6,409 bases of DNA, taken from the NCBI GenBank assembly GCA_034436375.1, contig DAOTVS010000102.1:1-6409 (forward strand). The letters run 5' to 3'. Source of the stretch: DAOTVS01 sp034436375. GTDB lineage: Bacteria; Chloroflexota; Anaerolineae; SpSt-313. The translations under genes were made by a program, and so were the position numbers. A model generated the notes under the pieces. The model saw only the letters and a program-made list of their open reading frames with translations, made no database searches and was not told the DNA's origin. Shown in pieces: positions 6,101-6,409 of the stretch; the stretch's first letter is position 1; every line of letters begins with the position of its first letter.

Positions 6101-6304
6101 AACATCGAGGACCCCATCGTGACCTATTTCCAGGCTGGCCCGGAGCTCAAATCGGTGCTGCAAGAGTGGGCCGACTATATCGGCGTTGAGACGCTCACCC
6201 GTCGCCTGGAGGAGGCTCAGCCGCCCGCGGGCGCCTATGTGGAGGAGCAAAAAGTCGACGGCCAGCATGTGACCCTCGGCATCGTCAAGGCCGAAACGGT
6301 GTGA
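3164..6304 (+). CDS. ileS: Isoleucyl-tRNA synthetase, eukaryote-like type 2
   Basis: This complete 1046-residue class I synthetase charges tRNA-Ile with isoleucine in the cytosol. The ATG at 3164 follows GGAGG (3154-3158) by 5 bases and gives the family start MFKPVSSKVDW; an upstream in-frame GTG (3119) lacks a binding site. Residues 55-58 (HVGH) are the HIGH signature and KMSKS is at 590-594. The inserted editing domain shows WTTTPWTLP (223-231) and GTGIVHIAPAFGADD (312-326), the hydrolytic site that removes valine. Cysteine pairs at 182/185, 389/392, 461/464 and 501/503 suggest zinc binding. WFDSGSMP follows, and an anticodon-binding helical region carries NWYVRRSRRRFW (from about 716). The sequence matches type 2 IleS of eukaryotes and some bacteria, a class generally tolerant of mupirocin. 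It appears intact and may be controlled by the T-box-like leader. Confidence 0.97.
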   Translation: MFKPVSSKVDWRCMEDGILRFWQERSIFRRSLQQRVEAPRFVFYEGPPTANGLPHVGHVEARVIKDLIPRYQTMKGHYVLRKAGWDCHGLPVEIEIEKELGFAGKQSIEAYGVARFNQKCRDSVFRYVNEWVTLTERIGFWIDMEDPYVTMSNEYVESVWWILRQLWDKGWLYQGHKVVPFCPRCGTALSDHEVAQGYEEVEDPSLYVKFRLRERPDTFFLVWTTTPWTLPANVALAVSPDARYCVVEQHGEQLILAEALLDRALRGDYRVLETMYGRDLLGQHYEPLFRFLQVDRDYAYVIAGEFVTTEEGTGIVHIAPAFGADDLQVSQEYNLPVLQTVDLDGKFISQVTPWQGMFVKAADPLIVEDLRTRGLLYHLGRYQHTYPFCWRCHAPLLYYAKTTWLVRTTAVRESMLASNQRIDWLPDHIKEGRFGNWLANNVDWALGRERYWGTPLPVWQCQDCVVQECIGSLAELRERSGRQLEKPDLHRPYVDEITLPCRCGGVMRRVPEVIDTWFDSGSMPVAQWHYPFENQEKFAEQFPANFISEGVDQTRGWFYTLHAISNLLFGRECFEHCIVLGLVLDAEGRKMSKSLGNRVDPWEAVNAHGADALRWYFYVSTAPWNDNRFSFEALEDLYRRFLLTLWNTYAFFVTYANIDGWAPGRDEAPVGERPVLDRWIISELNALVEAVDSGLAAYDITGTARRIGEFVDDLSNWYVRRSRRRFWKSGHDADKAAAYATLYECLVTLCGLLAPYTPFVAEEMYRNLVCAVDARAPESVHLTDFPAADADLIDRDLMADMRLGLRIVSLGHAARARANVKVRQPLAEAVVRLRNPSEAEHLQRLESIIADELNVKAIRLTVEEAGLVSYQVRPNPSVLGKRYGALFPKIRAEALARSAELGPRLRGGQAVTLSVDGQEVELRPEEVEVHLLEREGYSVAEEGGYMVAVDIGLNESLRREGLAREVVRRIQVMRRNADLNIEDPIVTYFQAGPELKSVLQEWADYIGVETLTRRLEEAQPPAGAYVEEQKVDGQHVTLGIVKAETV

Positions 6305-6409
6305 CTGCGAGGAGTGTCCAGGTGTACTGCGGGCCTCTGCTCGGCAGGACCCCGCACGGGCCCTTGGGGTGGAGTGTTGGTGGGCTGTGCTGGCCCCGGC
6401 TGCCAAGAA
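6305..6409 (+). other. Downstream end of the window; one hairpin, no gene
   Basis: After the ileS stop, TGCGGG (6328-6333) and CCCGCA (6351-6356) pair, continuing through two mismatches into an inner CTGC/GCAG stem with a TCG tip. No T-run follows, so it is not a standard intrinsic terminator. It may still protect the ileS mRNA end or act with a factor. A GTG at 6322 opens a frame to the window edge, but I cannot support it as a gene. Confidence 0.4.

Noticed and set aside
5954..6406. 150-codon minus-strand frame overlapping the ileS end
   Set aside because: The composition is that of reverse-complemented coding sequence, and nearly all of it lies within ileS.
1..6409. CRISPR array, phage or defence system
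   Set aside because: No regularly spaced repeats, cas-like genes, integrase or phage genes are visible; the only repeat element is the inverted-repeat pair at 2403-2556.

Overview
The window is GC-rich, chromosomal and bacterial. I read it as Chloroflexota, most likely an Anaerolineae-type or uncultured relative. The grounds are a small lipoprotein with Thr-Pro-Trp-Pro-Thr repeats, a neighbouring secreted-type C-terminal tail of a kind common in that phylum, a eukaryote-like (type 2) isoleucyl-tRNA synthetase, and non-ATG starts backed by good Shine-Dalgarno sites. The assignment is an inference, because no rRNA or other marker is present.

Left part (1-783). A protein that begins outside the window ends at 188 on the + strand. 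It converges with, and overlaps by 20 bases, a minus-strand Pro/Thr-rich lipoprotein gene (169-483). Next comes a self-contained minus-strand tRNA-Arg(CCG) unit with a near-consensus promoter, the tRNA, and an intrinsic terminator.

Middle part (843-2389). A fully consensus, extended -10 promoter points right and feeds about 368 bases without a gene. That stretch ends in two mutually exclusive hairpins, the second of which buries the ribosome binding site of a zinc-dependent medium-chain dehydrogenase (1246-2277). Just after that gene lies a strong terminator whose competing hairpin carries a near-match to the T-box sequence of tRNA-sensing leaders.

Right part (2403-6409). A 154-bp element with 36-base imperfect inverted repeats precedes a small RNase HI gene (2578-2988) that lacks the usual last active-site aspartate. 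A 175-base spacer with a second T-box-like motif and an occluded ribosome binding site leads into complete ileS (3164-6304). The last 105 bases hold only a hairpin.

The genes do not form one pathway. The most interesting content is regulatory: three leader or terminator regions with competing RNA structures, two of them T-box-like and placed upstream of ileS, the class of gene T-boxes usually control. The T-box reading and any ligand for the dehydrogenase leader remain unproven.
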